The position numbers and the translations under genes were made by a program. From assembly GCA_032622095.1 (NCBI GenBank), contig CP136069.1:37112194-37176193 (forward strand): a stretch of 64,000 nt of DNA, written 5' to 3'. The notes beneath the pieces were generated by a model, which ran no database searches, was not told where the DNA came from, and saw only the letters and a program-made list of their open reading frames with translations. This document shows, one piece after another, positions 12,225-24,381 of the stretch (the first letter of the stretch is position 1; each line of letters begins with the position of its first letter). The stretch comes from Siphonodentalium dalli (taxonomy: Eukaryota > Mollusca > Scaphopoda > Gadilida > Siphonodentaliidae).

Positions 12225-12440
12225 ATCTGTGTCTAGGTCTCCCATAGCCGATAAGGCCATGCATAATGACCACAGCGGATGGATTTGGTGATGCTAGCGT
12301 GCTGTGTGGGTTGCCATCACTAAATTTCCATCCCTGTAATGAGGTTTACAACCAGGAAGAATTATCAGCGATGCCATGCTGATCAAACCTTACTTAAATT
12401 TGTTGCTTCCTTTGGGAAACATGGTATCAATTAACATGGT

Positions 12441-12797
12441 TTAACGCTTTCATGACTGGAGCTGCGCTGGTGCAGCATTACAGATCCTGTGCCAATGCAC
12501 CAGTGACAATATGGTCTTTGTCTTATGTGTCATATTCATGAAAAAATGACCTTTTCTTAAAACCCTTTCGGCAGCTGAGCTGGTGCTGCATTAAAGATCC
12601 TGTGCCAGTGCATTTTCTCATATATGTGAGTATCCCATAGGGAGTCTCACATATATAAGAAAATGTACTGGCTTACGAAAACAAGGTAAATATTGTTAGG
12701 CCAATGTATTGTCTTAATAATGTGAGGCTCCCTATGGGATATTCAAATATATAAGAGCATCCATTGGCACAGGAAGCTCCAGTCATGGAAGGGTTAA
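12441..12797. mobile_element. Family P3 MITE (perhaps two merged copies)
   Basis: TTAA borders with GCTTTCATGACTGGAGCTG at the left and CAGCTCC-type complement (AAGCTCCAGTCATGGAAGGG) at the right. Left of centre an extra copy of the terminal segment (CCCTTTCGGCAGCTGAGCTG) is present, so this may be a tandem or nested insertion. Confidence 0.8.
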
Positions 12798-13317
12798 TAG
12801 GTACAATTGCAATCTGATGACATATTTTATTTTCGCATGCAGGGCTTTTCAAAAACACATAAAATAGCGTATATATGTACAATGTTCTGTGATAATACAT
12901 TATATTACTGTCAAACCAACATCTTTGGGCATGGTAGCAGTGGGTACGATAGGTCTGGCATCATCAGCACTGGACCCGATAAGGGGGCAATCTATATGAT
13001 ATTTTCTGGTCAACCTCATAACCCCCCCCCCAACCAAGGAAAGCAGGCGAAAATGTACTATTGTGAAAATAATTTCTTTTATTTTTTAATACCGAGTTTT
13101 TTTTAAATGCCCATTACATGCACATGTTTACCAGTCAGATCTCCATATTTGGGCATACACTGGTAGATTGTGATTGACAGCTCATTTTTACAAAGACATT
13201 AATCCAAATAGATTAGTTATGTTTGAAACAGATAGAATGCTTGTGATATCCTATGGCCTCTGTTCCACTGGACTAGACATGATCACAACCTCACGTGAGT
13301 TGAAGCAGGTTGACATA
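12798..13317. other. No gene seen
   Basis: Contains a C-run near 13023 and AT-rich sequence; no coding signal. Confidence 0.45.
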
Positions 13318-13534
13318 TACAGTAATGCTCTAATTAATCGACCTCTTAACCAAAGCAGAATTATGGGTAACTTTTCAGGATTTAGTCGGAAATATGGCTT
13401 GTTGCCATTCATCGGAAAGCTCTCGGGGAGAGCTTTCCGATGAATGGCAACAAGCCATATTTCCGACTAAATCCTGAAAAGTTACCCATAATTCTGCTTT
13501 GGTTAAGAGGTCGATTAATTAGAGCATTACTGTA
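13318..13534. mobile_element. Family M1 MITE (near-perfect foldback)
   Basis: TA-flanked, ends CAGTAATGCTC / GAGCATTACTG. The two arms are almost exact complements over about 105 bp and meet at GAAAGCTCTC. A TA duplication and CAGT start are typical of Tc1/mariner-derived MITEs. Confidence 0.93.
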
Positions 13535-13928
13535 CACTAAAAATTGCACAGTGATCTTGGAATTCACTTCATTCTCTCTCTATATATATATATTCTTTCT
13601 CTCTAAACAACAAAAATGTTTTTTTAGATATTTGACCTCTAGGCTTCATCAGTTAAACTCACTCAACTGTACAGAGCAACTGAAACATTTGTTATTATTA
13701 ATATATCATTAGCCCTTCAATGTTTGATGATTAGGTAGATGAGGATTATAATTAAGAAGGAGTCATAATGGTCCAAGTTAAATTTATACCCTAACATCAC
13801 TATTCTATGATCCAATAAGTCTTATGCAATACATGTACAATAATCCATTCATTTTAATGATATTATCCATCCCTTAACTAATACTTTTTCTGATTAGGCA
13901 AAAGACGTCACATGATAATCTGGGGAAA

Positions 13929-14010
13929 AGTCATATTGGACTCCCGACAGTCATATTGGACTTGAATCAAGTCCAATACGACTTTTATAAAAGTTATCGG
14001 GACTGGGTAA
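13929..14010. repeat. Short nested hairpins
   Basis: AGTCATATTGGACT occurs twice and pairs with AGTCCAATACGACT across TGAATC. CTCCCGAC pairs weakly with TATCGGGA outside it. Confidence 0.6.
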
Positions 14011-14052
14011 CATCATTTGGATAAACATACAGATGGATAATAAAAATGTCAT

Positions 14053-14191
14053 TATACAATATTGTGTACAGTATTTGTTTTCTTGTACTCGACAGGTTGT
14101 GCTGAAAAGTCATACGCATCTCATTCAATATGACTTTTCACCACAACCTGGACTAGTACAAGAAAAACATACTGTACACAACAATGTATAA
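14053..14191. repeat. Foldback of about 139 bp
   Basis: The left arm has TGTGTACAGTATTTGTTTTC and GGTTGTG..GAAAAGTCAT; the right arm has the complement with scattered mismatches. The loop is about 20 bp. Confidence 0.75.
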
Positions 14192-14309
14192 TAACTTTAT
14201 AATAAGAAAATGCAGTTTAAGTATGATGTAGAGACATACGCATACTGGTACATGTATATGATATAAGTAACTTCTCCATATGTACAAAAATAGGGAGAAA
14301 TGACACAAT

Positions 14310-14400
14310 TTAGGGAGAAGTTATCTCCCAAGTCGCCCTCTAGGCTGGTCCCTGTCTCCCCAAGTCGCCCTCTAGGCTGGTCCCTAGGTTTTTGTAAGGG
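14310..14400. repeat. Tandem copy of a 25-bp motif
   Basis: AAGTCGCCCTCTAGGCTGGT followed by CCCT occurs twice about 32 bp apart. A diverged single copy is at about 37545-37590 (AGGGAGAATGTCTCCTAAGT). Confidence 0.7.
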
Positions 14401-14429
14401 CTTTGAGAATAGCTGAGTAAATTTCAACA

Positions 14430-15224
14430 GTGAAGCCTCGAGTTATCTGACTTATACATAAATAAATGAATTGGGAAAACAAATTTCATTCCTACATATA
14501 TTCTGTCTAAACTGTGAATGGAAGCAACGGAAGTGGTTATAAATATCCAGAGTACGAAACGAGAGATGAATTTTGAAAGTGATTTAGTGATGCTAAAACC
14601 TTCTGTAATTATTAACGCTTCAATATAACTTAAACTTCCTGCAACAATCCTGAAAGAATCTATTAACCCTGTATAGCTTTCATGTCCGCTCAGGGAATTT
14701 AAGTATCTATTGGGCGAGGCTCTGCCATGTACAATAGATGCCAAATACCCCAAATGGACGTAAACAGTTTAAGCGACAACATTACCTACATGTTTTATTT
14801 ATCCTGGAACGAAACTTGCCTTTTGTTTGGGAAATCTGTCATGTTCCTAAGTTTTTCATTCGCTACTTTGATCAAGCAAACTAATTAGTAATCATGATGT
14901 GGGCTAACCAAAGTTCAGCTTAAAATGAAATAGTTCCGAGTTTTTTTTTATATAGTGGCCTTGTTTCAATGGTTTACGAGAAAACATCACGAAATCACAG
15001 TGGCGTCATTTTACGCCGGTTGACGTCCCGAATAAAGCTACATTAACCGAATAAAGCTACATTCATGTAATAAACGAAATGTTCATTAGGCAGTCTTTAT
15101 ATATGCAATAGAGGTAGTGAGCAGTGGATAAATAGATTTTAGTGATATCGAATAAATACTTCAGTAACAACGTATCTCAACGAAGGTATTGTTCAATCAG
15201 GATGAACCTGCAAATGACCTTACT
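14430..15224. other. No gene seen
   Basis: Non-repetitive sequence with a direct repeat near 15032-15062 (CCGAATAAAGCTACATT). No coding signal above chance. Confidence 0.45.
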
Positions 15225-15812
15225 ATTAAGTCAAATCTCGAATCGAATCGGCCAAATGATTCCAAATCACATCGCATTTCAAATTGAATCATTGCATCAG
15301 ACGTATCAATAGTGAGGTTGTAGATAACACTTGACTGAGTGGCTGTACCAGTATCAATTTGCTCACTTTGTAACGATGACAAGGGATCATTGCTATATAA
15401 TGTTGTCCATAAATTGATCAAATTTGCATTTAACCACTTAAGTGTGCATTCTTTGTGGCATTCTCGGCTATAAAATAATGATACACTATCATAAGCAATA
15501 ATGTAGTCAGTAAGCAATCTCATTCACGCAGCTGAAGTTCGAGATATATATGAAATTTTACTGGATCAGTTACATCAGTCGTGCAATGCTTCTGTATAGC
15601 TCAGTCTACAACAGTCTTTGTATGTGTGGTCTTTCATTTGTATCATAATAAATCTTTGCGGAAAAGCACTGTTGTCCATTGAAGTAATGACAATGCAACT
15701 GGTGTCATGATTTGATACAATTAAAATCAGAGCAACTGATTTCGAATTGAATCGAATGAGATGAAAGATTCCGAATCATATCAAATCAAATCGATTCGCA
15801 GGACCCTAATGT
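15225..15812. mobile_element. Degenerate foldback with GAATCGAATC ends
   Basis: The right end (complement of AATCGATTCGCAGGACCCTA) and the left end (CGAATCGAATCGG..GATTCC) share about 60 bp of diverged inverted similarity. The AGGGTCCTGCGAATCG terminus is hAT-like. No target duplication found. Confidence 0.35.
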
Positions 15813-16238
15813 CACAGCAAATTCTGTTTCATACTCTGGATATCATAATTACAAAGAATAAATAAAACATTTATAAAACTGAATAATGCCATATATTCTC
15901 TCTCACGAAAAAGGAACACAAGTATATTTTGATTCGTAGAACATAACATGAGGAAAAGTACCCGAAATAAAACATAATGAATAATATAAACGTAACAATT
16001 TATGAAAAAAATATTAGCACAAGCAAGTGGATAATGCATGTATAATGTGTGTTCAAATGAGTGGGTTGTGTCCATTACGTTTTTTTGACTGAATTTTACT
16101 ATTAGTATTCAAACAATTGATTATAGCACCGAGTTTCCAGTTGTTGCCGAACATGTCTGTTCTGAGAGTCAATAGAGTTATCCTATTATCATGTGACCAA
16201 CAGCTGTATTTTGCCCAAAATCTCACACATTGAATAGG
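15813..16238. other. No gene seen
   Basis: AT-rich, no coding or structural feature supported. Confidence 0.4.
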
Positions 16239-16483
16239 CACAGTAATGCCCTAAATAATCGACTCCTTAACCACAGCAGAATTATGGGTAACTTTTCAGG
16301 ATTTATATAGTCGGAAATATGGCTTGTCGCCATTCATCGGAAAGCTCTCATTGAGAGCTTTCCGATGAATGGCAACAAGCCCTTTCCGATGAATGGCAAA
16401 AAGCCATATTTCCGACTAAATTCTGAAAAGTTACCCATAATTCTGCTGTGGTTAAGGAGTCGATTATTTAGGGCATTACTGTA
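16239..16483. mobile_element. Family M1 MITE
   Basis: Ends CAGTAATGCCCTAAATAATC and complement. The left flanking TA has mutated to CA. The centre has a duplicated CCGATGAATGGCAA block. Confidence 0.9.
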
Positions 16484-17031
16484 TGACATAACCAGATTCT
16501 GCTTATTACAAGATTATGGTTTCACAACTCTTACACAACTTTCAAAGTCTGATTATAATTTATATCTGACAATAATTGAAGTCAGCTTGAAGTCAGAATA
16601 ATTTAGTCCCAATTGTAATATAGGCTCAATAATTGGCTGGATCTTATCAATGAAAATGATCAAGTTACTGTGGTTTTAATGGAGAAAACTCATTTAAATA
16701 GAGGACTTAATTGTGATAGTTGCTTGTTTTATCAGCGTAGAATGATTTTTAGTATGTATTATAATCTAAATTCTGTTTGCTTGATTCGCTCAATGAGCAA
16801 TAAATATCTAGATAAAAATATATTATTGACCACAAGTTAAATTACTTTTTCAATTATTCTCAATAAATAATTTCCAAAAATTCGCATCATCATTTATTTC
16901 TGTTTGATTCATATTCTTTTAAACAGTAAAAGAAATAGTGCAACACAATACAACCATTAGAGCATATTTTATTGACTATGCCAATATAGAATGCCAGATC
17001 GATGTATTTCATTCTGGTCCACAGTGGGACC
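16484..17031. other. No gene seen
   Basis: AT-rich, no coding or structural feature supported. Confidence 0.4.
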
Positions 17032-17227
17032 TACAGTTTTGCCCTAAATAATCGACTCATTAACCACAGCAGAATTATGGGTAACTTTTCAGGATTTAGT
17101 CGGAAATATGGCTTGTTGCCATTCATCGGAAAGCTCTCACTGAGAGCTTTCCAAAGAATGGCAACAAGCCATATTTCCGACTAATTCTGCTGTGGTTAAG
17201 GAGTCGATTACTTAGGGCATTACTGTA
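17032..17227. mobile_element. Family M1 MITE, shortened right arm
   Basis: TA borders. The right arm lacks the AATCCTGAAAAGTTACCCAT segment that pairs with the left arm. Confidence 0.9.
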
Positions 17228-17660
17228 CATCACCCTTACAGGCATAATACTGTGTATAGTCAACTTCAAGCTATGCTCTGTATACTAACTATTCAATATA
17301 AACATCACAACAAAAATTGAAATGGAATGTCATAATTTCGTCAAGCACAAAAATATACAGAATGAAAATAATTTGTAATCACAACTCAATAGGCAACCGT
17401 GGGAAACAACAAAGTGAATTTTAATCAGAATGAAATTCACGACCCTAGCATTGTAACAAGACTACTTCTAAAATCCATATAAAATTGGATGGGAACACAA
17501 GTATTTATTTTTAATGGCCTGATTCACTGAGAGTTGCGAATGCCCTCGAACATGCCAAAAACTACGACCTTGACTTGACTGACTGGTTATGTTATAACGT
17601 GACCAAATAACTCTAACTCATTGTATAACAATTAATACAAAGGAACTTCAATATTCTCAA
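17228..17660. other. No gene seen
   Basis: Unique AT-rich sequence with no coding signal. Confidence 0.4.
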
Positions 17661-18085
17661 TAGCCTGAGTTTAGTGTGCTTGTCATTTGCAGAATGAGTT
17701 CCCCAGAGGGTGAATTTAGTGACACAAGCATAGCGGGCTTGCACCACCAAATTTACCCTCTGGGGACCTCATTCTGTATGGCCTCATCTGCTATGGGAAT
17801 CATAGACTCAGATTGAATGGTGAATATTGTGATGTACACCCATTGGGAACCTCGATTATGAAATGTGTCATCTGCCAATTTGGGGAAAAAGAGAAACTAA
17901 ACTAGAAAAGAAATAGAATCTATGTGAAGAAGTTTCTATAGAAATATGATAATAAAGAAACTTTCCAGAGAAGATAAGGCCTAAGCAGAATGAGATCCCC
18001 AGAGGGTGAATTTAGTGATGCCAGCCCGCTATTCACCCTCTGGGGACCTCATTCTGCAAATGACAGGCACACTAAACTCAGGCTT
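17661..18085. mobile_element. Family G element, long form
   Basis: Ends AGCCTGAGTTTAGTGTG and complement. Two palindromes with arms GAGGTCCCCAGAGGGTGAAT type flank a spacer of about 180 bp. Members are listed in the findings. Confidence 0.88.
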
Positions 18086-18099
18086 ACTTAGGGATATGA

Positions 18100-18480
18100 T
18101 TAACCCTTTACCCAACAGAAGGGCCCTGTGCCAATGCATTCTCTTATATATGCGAGTCGACCATAGGTCGCCTCGCATATATAAGAGAATGCATTGGCTT
18201 AACACATTAAAAATTATAAAATTGTTAAAGAATGTAAGAAAAAATGGTAAAAAAAGTTTTTTTTTAGGCCAATGCATTCTCTTATATATGCGAGGCGACC
18301 TATGGTCGACTCGCATATATAAGAGAATGCATTGGCACAGGGCATAACTGTAACTATCACAATGTGGTCAAGGAGCCGGTTCCAATGATATCCATATTTG
18401 TATGGTTCTATTGAGACAGACCGAAGATATTTTAGGCTGTTGAAGCTTTATTTGGCCGGTTTTGTTGGGTAAAGGGTTAA
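18100..18480. mobile_element. Family P1 MITE
   Basis: TTAA borders and both 67-bp palindromes present. The spacer is shortened by an A/T-run deletion. It lies only 14 bp from a family G element. Confidence 0.92.
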
Positions 18481-18724
18481 CATAGGATTTTCTAACAAAT
18501 AATTACAGAATTAATGTATTTAGCTGTAGGCCTATCTGACACAATACAGTTCATAAAATTAACAGAAAACTTCTTAAAGCCACAATAAGTCTTTGCAACA
18601 TCAAGTTTGAAAACTAAATTCAAAATATATTGTTGAAAAGGGTTTGAATTCTTTGTATTATACAAAATAATTTGTTTTATTAATTCACATGTTTTAAGTC
18701 GAGATCAACTTGAAAATAAATAAG

Positions 18725-18742
18725 CACACACACACACACACC
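18725..18742. repeat. (CA)n microsatellite
   Basis: Nine CA units. Confidence 0.9.
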
Positions 18743-18982
18743 ATGCTCCACAATCTGATCATATTAAAAGGGAATTCTTTTATTGTCAAGGTAAACCAGA
18801 TCAGCCCAAAACTAACCAGACTGGCCCAAAATAGTTCAGTATGATAAATGTCCTCCCTTTATTGAATGACAATTTTACATTTTAATTCTGTACTAAAACT
18901 ATGGTCCTTTGTTGAACTTATTATCTGAACATTTCCCATGGGAACTACTCATCAATGAGTATTTAGTATAGACAGGGTTAAA

Positions 18983-19305
18983 GAGATGAAACACTCCGGT
19001 AGGGTGATCAAATTGAAATGGAGAATAATCTTGCTTAAAGTATTTATTTTTTCTGAATATTAATCCAAATTGACAACACACACCGTCATTCTTATATATT
19101 CATTAAATGTTTAAAGTTGATCTCCGTTAGTGACATCCCAATCGAGATGTAACTGTTTACAATTGAGCACAGTTCAGATAATGTTTTCTATGGAGTGGTA
19201 TGGTTGATTTCTTTGAACTTTTCGGCGATGTTAGTAGAATGCTACATTCCCCAGGTTGACCTATAGTTCCCGAGTACTAACTTATCAATATCGCGCACCT
19301 GAACA
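18983..19305 (+). repeat. Dispersed repeat of about 320 bp, copy 1
   Basis: Begins at AAACACTCCGGTAGGGTGAT and includes GTTAGTAGAATGCTACATTC. It matches 50287-50610 in the same orientation with moderate divergence. No inverted ends found. Confidence 0.8.
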
Positions 19306-19474
19306 AGTCAATAATGCCTTTAACAGAAATAAACACTGTTACAGGCAGACGAGTCTGAGTGAAAACAGACTACGCGTCTGAATCATGTCTGTCCCTTCAA
19401 AAATTAATAGAATATGAAGATAGAGCCATCGCTTAATCTATTTATGTATGTGACGGGGATTTGTGCATCTACTC

Positions 19475-19642
19475 ATATATATAAAAATGAACTGGCTTAC
19501 AAGGTCAAGGTAAATATTGTGAGGCCAATGTATTCTCTTATATATGCAAGGCTCCCTATGGGAGACTCACATACATAAGAGAATATACTGGCACAGGATC
19601 TTTAATGCAGCACCAGTGCAGCTCCCGCCCTGAAAGGGATAA
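19475..19642. mobile_element. Family P3 fragment
   Basis: One degenerate and one good palindrome (CTCTTATATATGCAAGGCTC) plus a right end with GCAGCTCCCGCCCTGAAAGG. The left end is missing. Confidence 0.75.
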
Positions 19643-20116
19643 TTATGATTTGTTGACCAATTAACCTTTGACAAGACAATTTGTGATCAGGGGATCTAGT
19701 TTGCCCTCGCACTAAAAGAGTAAAAGATTTGATAAGATCATCATATAGTCGGTCCTCTCTGTACATATTTACATGAATGAAGGGATATCATATCGTACTT
19801 ACACATGATCAACAATGCCATATGTAAATCTTGGGTGGTGAAAGATGGTAGGGTATATAAAATGATAAAATCAATTTTGATAAATATAAGCAAAAAGCCC
19901 CAGGCGAAATGTAAATGTGTGAAAATACAGAACTATTGTATGGTTGCCATGGCAACTGGTTTCCAGATTTGATGAAGGTGTACATTTATGCAAGTTCAGT
20001 GATAGCACTATAGATTGTATTTCTCTACCAGCAGTAAGAGTAGAAACAGCCAGGGAGCATTGTGGCATAAAGTCAACATGGCTCCAATTTATTAAGGTGC
20101 TGTGTATCTTCTTAGC
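19643..20116. other. No gene seen
   Basis: AT-rich. Overlapping short frames on both strands (19871-20132) show no recognised motif. Confidence 0.4.
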
Positions 20117-20332
20117 TACAGTAATGCCTTAAATAAACGACCCCTTAACCACGGCAGAATTGTGGGTAACTTTGCAGGATTTACGCGAAATTTGGCTTGT
20201 TGCCATTAATCGGAAAGCTCTCGGCGAGAGCTTTCCGATGAATGGCAACAAGCCATATTTCCGACTAAATTCTGAAAAGTTACCCATAATTCTGCTGTGG
20301 TTAAGGGGTCGATTACTTAGGGCATTACTGTA
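20117..20332. mobile_element. Family M1 MITE
   Basis: TA borders and a full foldback; the left arm is more diverged. Confidence 0.92.
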
Positions 20333-20595
20333 CCAAGCACATTAAAATTATTTTGTCAGACAGCCTTAAGTCTTTCAATACTAAATTGATTCTCCCATTC
20401 AGTTATAAAAGTATACATTGGAATAGTCTATTAAATACTTAAGCGATGTTCAGTAGATTCAAGCTTCACAGATTGTCTGTTATCACTGGTAACAAGGAAT
20501 CAATGCTTTGAAACGGTTTCACGATATTTATGTTCTATAACATAGCCCCTTTTACTGTCCTGGGAATGTGAAAAGAAATTCTAAATAAAATTTAT

Positions 20596-20999
20596 CTTAA
20601 TGTGTCCATCATTTGCAGAATGAGGTCCCCAGAGGGTGAATTTAGTGATGTTATCCAACACAGGGGCTAGCATCACGAAATTCACCCTCTGGGAACCTCA
20701 TTCTGCTTAGGCCTCAACTGCTATGGGAGACCTAGGATCAGATTGAAGTTCCCCAGTTGACACTGGTGATGTTCACCCATTAGTAACATTATGCAATTTA
20801 TATAGAAACTTCCCAGAAGGGAAAAAGTAACTAAAACAATGTTAATTTGAGACTATAGATACTTCCCAGAAGATGAGGCCAAAGCAGAATGAGGTCCTCA
20901 GAGGGTGAATTTGGTAAGTTATCCAACAATACAGGATAGCGTCACTAAACTCCCCCTCTACTGGGGACCTCATTCTGCAAATGACAGACACACAGGCTT
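20596..20999. mobile_element. Family G element, long form
   Basis: Two palindromes with a spacer containing CTATGGGAGACCTAGGATCA and TTAATTTGAGACTATAGATA. The outer ends are decayed. Confidence 0.85.
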
Positions 21000-21331
21000 G
21001 CTTGCTAGGAAGAAATACACATCTTTAAATTGTAATGATTTGAACCACTGGAAGCTCGCTCAGTACAAATGTACCCCATCCAATATTATCACTACTCTCA
21101 CCTGCCTAATAATTGTGTTGACGTAAGCTGCCTGAGCAATTCATAGTGTACTTTTTTTCTGTGGTGCATACTTTATCAATCCTAAAACTGTGCTCTGCCA
21201 ATGAATGGATGAAAATATCATGCATTACAATGAAAATTAGGTTGAAAGGAAATGGCCTGATTTATTTACTCCTTTGTCAAGAGTATGTGATCAATAATCA
21301 TGTCACGTTATCTTCCATAATCCAGATGATA

Positions 21332-21540
21332 TCCCTTTCTAGATTGGAGCTGCGTTGATGCAACATTAAAGATCCTGTGCCAGTGCATTCTCTTATATAT
21401 GCGAGTCAAGGTAAATATCGTTAGGCCAATGCATTCTCTTATATATGCGAGGCTCCCTATGGGAGACTCGCATATATAAGATAATGCATTGGCACATGGT
21501 TTTGGCAAAATTTCAGGAAGCTCCAGTCATGAAAAGGATA
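21332..21540. mobile_element. Family P3 element, first palindrome truncated
   Basis: Left GGAGCTGCGTTGATGCAACA and right GGAAGCTCCAGTCATGAAA ends. The first palindrome stops at its centre; the second is complete. Confidence 0.8.
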
Positions 21541-21724
21541 TGCTCTTCAGTGCATTATATATAAAGTTAAAATAGAATTTGTCAAAGTCATGTACTGTAA
21601 TGAAAGTAAAAGTACACCATGACTGTCATTCGGCAGTATCACTTTTTGTTTATTTTTGCTAGCAATCGAGGACAACACTAATTTCAGCCAGTTTACGCAT
21701 CGATCATTATTACATGTAGCTCAC

Positions 21725-21910
21725 CCAGCAATACCATTCAGCAATCACTAATATTCAACCACCACTATTATTCAACCACCACTATTGTTCAACCCTCATT
21801 ATTATTCAGTCACCATTCAGTCATCACTATTATTCAACCATCACAACTTTTCTGCCATCACTATTCTCCAAACATCACAATTATTCAAACACAAATATTA
21901 ACCAGCAATC
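21725..21910. repeat. Degenerate ATTATTCAACCA minisatellite
   Basis: Irregular copies of a 15-20-bp ATTATTCAACCACCACT motif. Confidence 0.7.
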
Positions 21911-22312
21911 ACTGTTAGACCATTTTATATGATAAGATGATTTGCGGATTTTTTTTAAAAGGAAAACCGGGTCGATTGGTAAAAAAAAGAAAAGCAAATT
22001 ATTTTAAAATATATGGTAAAATTTCCGAGGTTAAGAGGCTAAGATAATACCAAATTGTGATATATTTGATAGGAAATTCTACTGCCATATTTTTTATAAC
22101 TGCAGAATTTGGAATGTGTGGGTATAAAAACAAGGAATTATTTTATTCATGACATGTTAAAATCCTTCAGACTCCTTTTCTTTGTTGATTTAACTTTGGT
22201 AGCATTTCTGGTTTCTGATAGCAATCCTGGTAAAAAGTTGGGGCACCATCAAACATCTTATATTCAATACAAATAAAAACATTTTTCAGCAGCCATGGCG
22301 ACCAAAAGCAAT
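21911..22312. other. No gene seen
   Basis: AT-rich; contains a possible distal AATAAA signal for the kinesin gene on the minus strand (22142-22147). Confidence 0.35.
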
Positions 22313-22702
22313 TTAACCCTTTACCCAACAAACCGGCCAAAACAAGCTTCAACAGCCTAAAATATCTTCGGTCTGTCTCAATAGAACCATACAAATATGG
22401 ATATCATTGGAACCGGCTCCTTGACCACATTGTAATAGTTACAGTTATGCCCTGTGCCAATGCATTCTCTTATATATGCGAGTCGACCATAGGTCGCCTC
22501 GCATATATAAGAGAATGCATTGGCCTAAAAAAAATCTTTTTTTAACACTTTTTACCATTTTTTCTTACATTCTTTAACAATTTTATAATTTTTAATATGT
22601 TAAGCCAATGCATTCTCTTATATATGCGAGGCGACCTATGGTCGACTCGCATAAATAAGAGAATGCATTGGCACAGGGCCCTTCTGTTGGGTAAAGGGTT
22701 AA
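22313..22702. mobile_element. Family P1 MITE, inverted orientation
   Basis: TTAA borders, both palindromes and the spacer complete. It begins about 320 bp beyond the kinesin stop codon and could lie in a long 3' UTR. Confidence 0.92.
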
Positions 22703-22942
22703 GCAGAATGCACAAACAAACCAGGGGATTTCTGTATAACTATGCAAAACTAGGAATTAGGAAAAATGGTTTTGGATATTTTCGCAAACCTACAACTGAC
22801 AGCTCCCAGTCTTTAATTGATCAATGCCAATGCTCTATTTTGGTCATTAGATTTTTTTGTTACCATGAGGGCTCTGGATCCGCATATGATCTTATCAAAT
22901 AGGCAGGTGAGAGTGTTTCATATAAGGAACCAGATTAACACA

Positions 22943-22948
22943 TTTAAT
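22943..22948 (-). terminator. Candidate polyadenylation signal (ATTAAA) for the kinesin gene
   Basis: The minus strand reads ATTAAA about 75 nt after the stop codon. ATTAAA is the commonest variant of AATAAA. A canonical AATAAA (plus strand tttatt, 22142-22147) lies about 880 nt past the stop, beyond a P1 MITE. I cannot tell which is used. Confidence 0.3.
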
Positions 22949-23023
22949 ATCAGCTCAGGATGATGACCTCAAGCTTGACCTTTGACCATATTGATGATGA
23001 CCAACAAATGTTGATTTGCGACC

Positions 23024-23253
23024 TCACTTGCTCCGTTTGGCACTGCTGGCGGTGGTGGGAGACATGAATCCAGACCCTCGCGGTGAGCTCGTGTTCACTC
23101 CGTTTAGTGGTAATGATGTGCGACGAGAGACGTTGCTTTTCCGTGTAGTTCGTCTTGACTTGTGCCATATCAGTTTATCAGGCCGTACAAAGATGCCGTG
23201 ACGATTTCGGCATTTAAAATACCTGACCCCGTGAACTGCTCCATCATTCTTTC
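23024..23253 (-). CDS. KIF13B: KIF13-like kinesin, last coding exon I (end of CAP-Gly, C-terminus)
   Basis: The acceptor is TTCTCTCTCTCCAG. The exon is 230 nt, two bases plus 75 codons and a TGA stop. Joined to exon H it gives GKNDGAVHGVRYFKCRNRHG, then IFVRPDKLIWHKS, completing CAP-Gly (GKNDG, G..YF.C, GIFVRP). A basic Ser/Arg-rich tail follows (RRTTRKSNVSRRTS) and the protein ends SSAKRSK. The C-terminal position of CAP-Gly matches KIF13B. It lies about 4.1 kb from exon H. Confidence 0.96.
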
Positions 23254-23346
23254 CTGGAGAGAGAGAATAACAACCCATGTAATGCCAGACAAACAATATA
23301 GCTCGTTTCTCAGAGAATGCCTCGTCACCAAAAACATAAACCAGCC

Positions 23347-23806
23347 AAGCCGAAGTTTAGTGTGGCTGTCATTTGCAGAATGAGGTCCCCAGTGGGTGAA
23401 TTTAGTGACACTATCACGCATAGTGTGCTGGCATCACCAAATTTACACTCTGGGGACCTCATTCTACATGGCCTCATCTGCTATGGGACACATAGACTGA
23501 GATTGAAGTTCCCAAATAGTGAATATTGTGATGTACACACCCATTGGGAACCTCGATTATGCAATGTGTCATCTGCCAATTTGCGGTTATAAAGAAACTA
23601 AACTAAAAAAGAAATAGAATCAATGTGAAGAATTTTCTATAGCAATTTGATAATAAAGAAACTTTCCATAGAAGATGAGGCCTAAGCAGAATGAGGTCCC
23701 CAGAGGGTGAATTTAGTAATGCTAGCCCACTATGCGGGATAGCATCACTAAATTCATCCTCTGGGGGCCTCATTCTGCAAATGACAGGAACACTAAACTC
23801 AGGCTT
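23347..23806. mobile_element. Family G element, long form (kinesin last intron)
   Basis: Ends AAGCCGAAGTTTAGTGTGG and ACACTAAACTCAGGCTT. It starts about 90 bp from the last coding exon, upstream of its acceptor. Confidence 0.85.
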
Positions 23807-23919
23807 CAATCCATGTAATGCCAGATAAATATAGTTCGTTTCTCAAAGAATGCCTCGTCACCAAAATCCTGCGCCTATTATATATTTATGACATGTCATA
23901 TTAAGTAAATATATAAATA

Positions 23920-24332
23920 GTAGGGATTTGCCCATCGTGACTGGGTGACAAACATGACATGCAGGAAAATAAAGCCCCCGCCGATAACGATATAAAGAAA
24001 GCCGGCTAATGGTGTCTGGAATCTTTCCGGAATTTGGCTTTGGCGTTTGACGGATGCTGCTGAAACCACATTCATGTTCAGACAAACTCATTACATCAGG
24101 GATAATATGGCCTTGTCCCCTTGATAACCTTCGGGAAACGTGTTATATCTCAGGTAGACTTGAACCGATTGGTCTCAAATTTTGCATGTCATATGTTAAG
24201 ATGTGGTGCAGGACATTAAAATTTGGGCACAATCAGGACATGAGGGTCATATATTTTTAAACGCTCCAAAAGCGTGACAGAGTTACATATAGACATATAC
24301 ACATACAAACACTTGGCTTTTATATAGATAGA
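23920..24332 (-). mobile_element. Helitron-like non-autonomous element
   Basis: On the minus strand it starts A|TCTATCTATATAAAAGCC and ends with a hairpin (CCCAGTCACGATGGG), then CAAATCCCTAC|T. TC start, 3' hairpin, near-CTAG end and A/T flanks fit Helitrons. It is homologous to 43646-44027 in opposite orientation. CTAC replaces CTAG, perhaps one mutation. Confidence 0.55.
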
Positions 24333-24381
24333 TGGCCCTGTCCCAGACACAACGCCATTGAATAAAGCTTCATGAATGGCC

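Noticed and set aside
18006-18347. Recurring peptides such as MRGDLWSTRIYKRMHWHRA
   Set aside because: Translations of the P1 palindromes, found wherever P1 occurs and on both strands.
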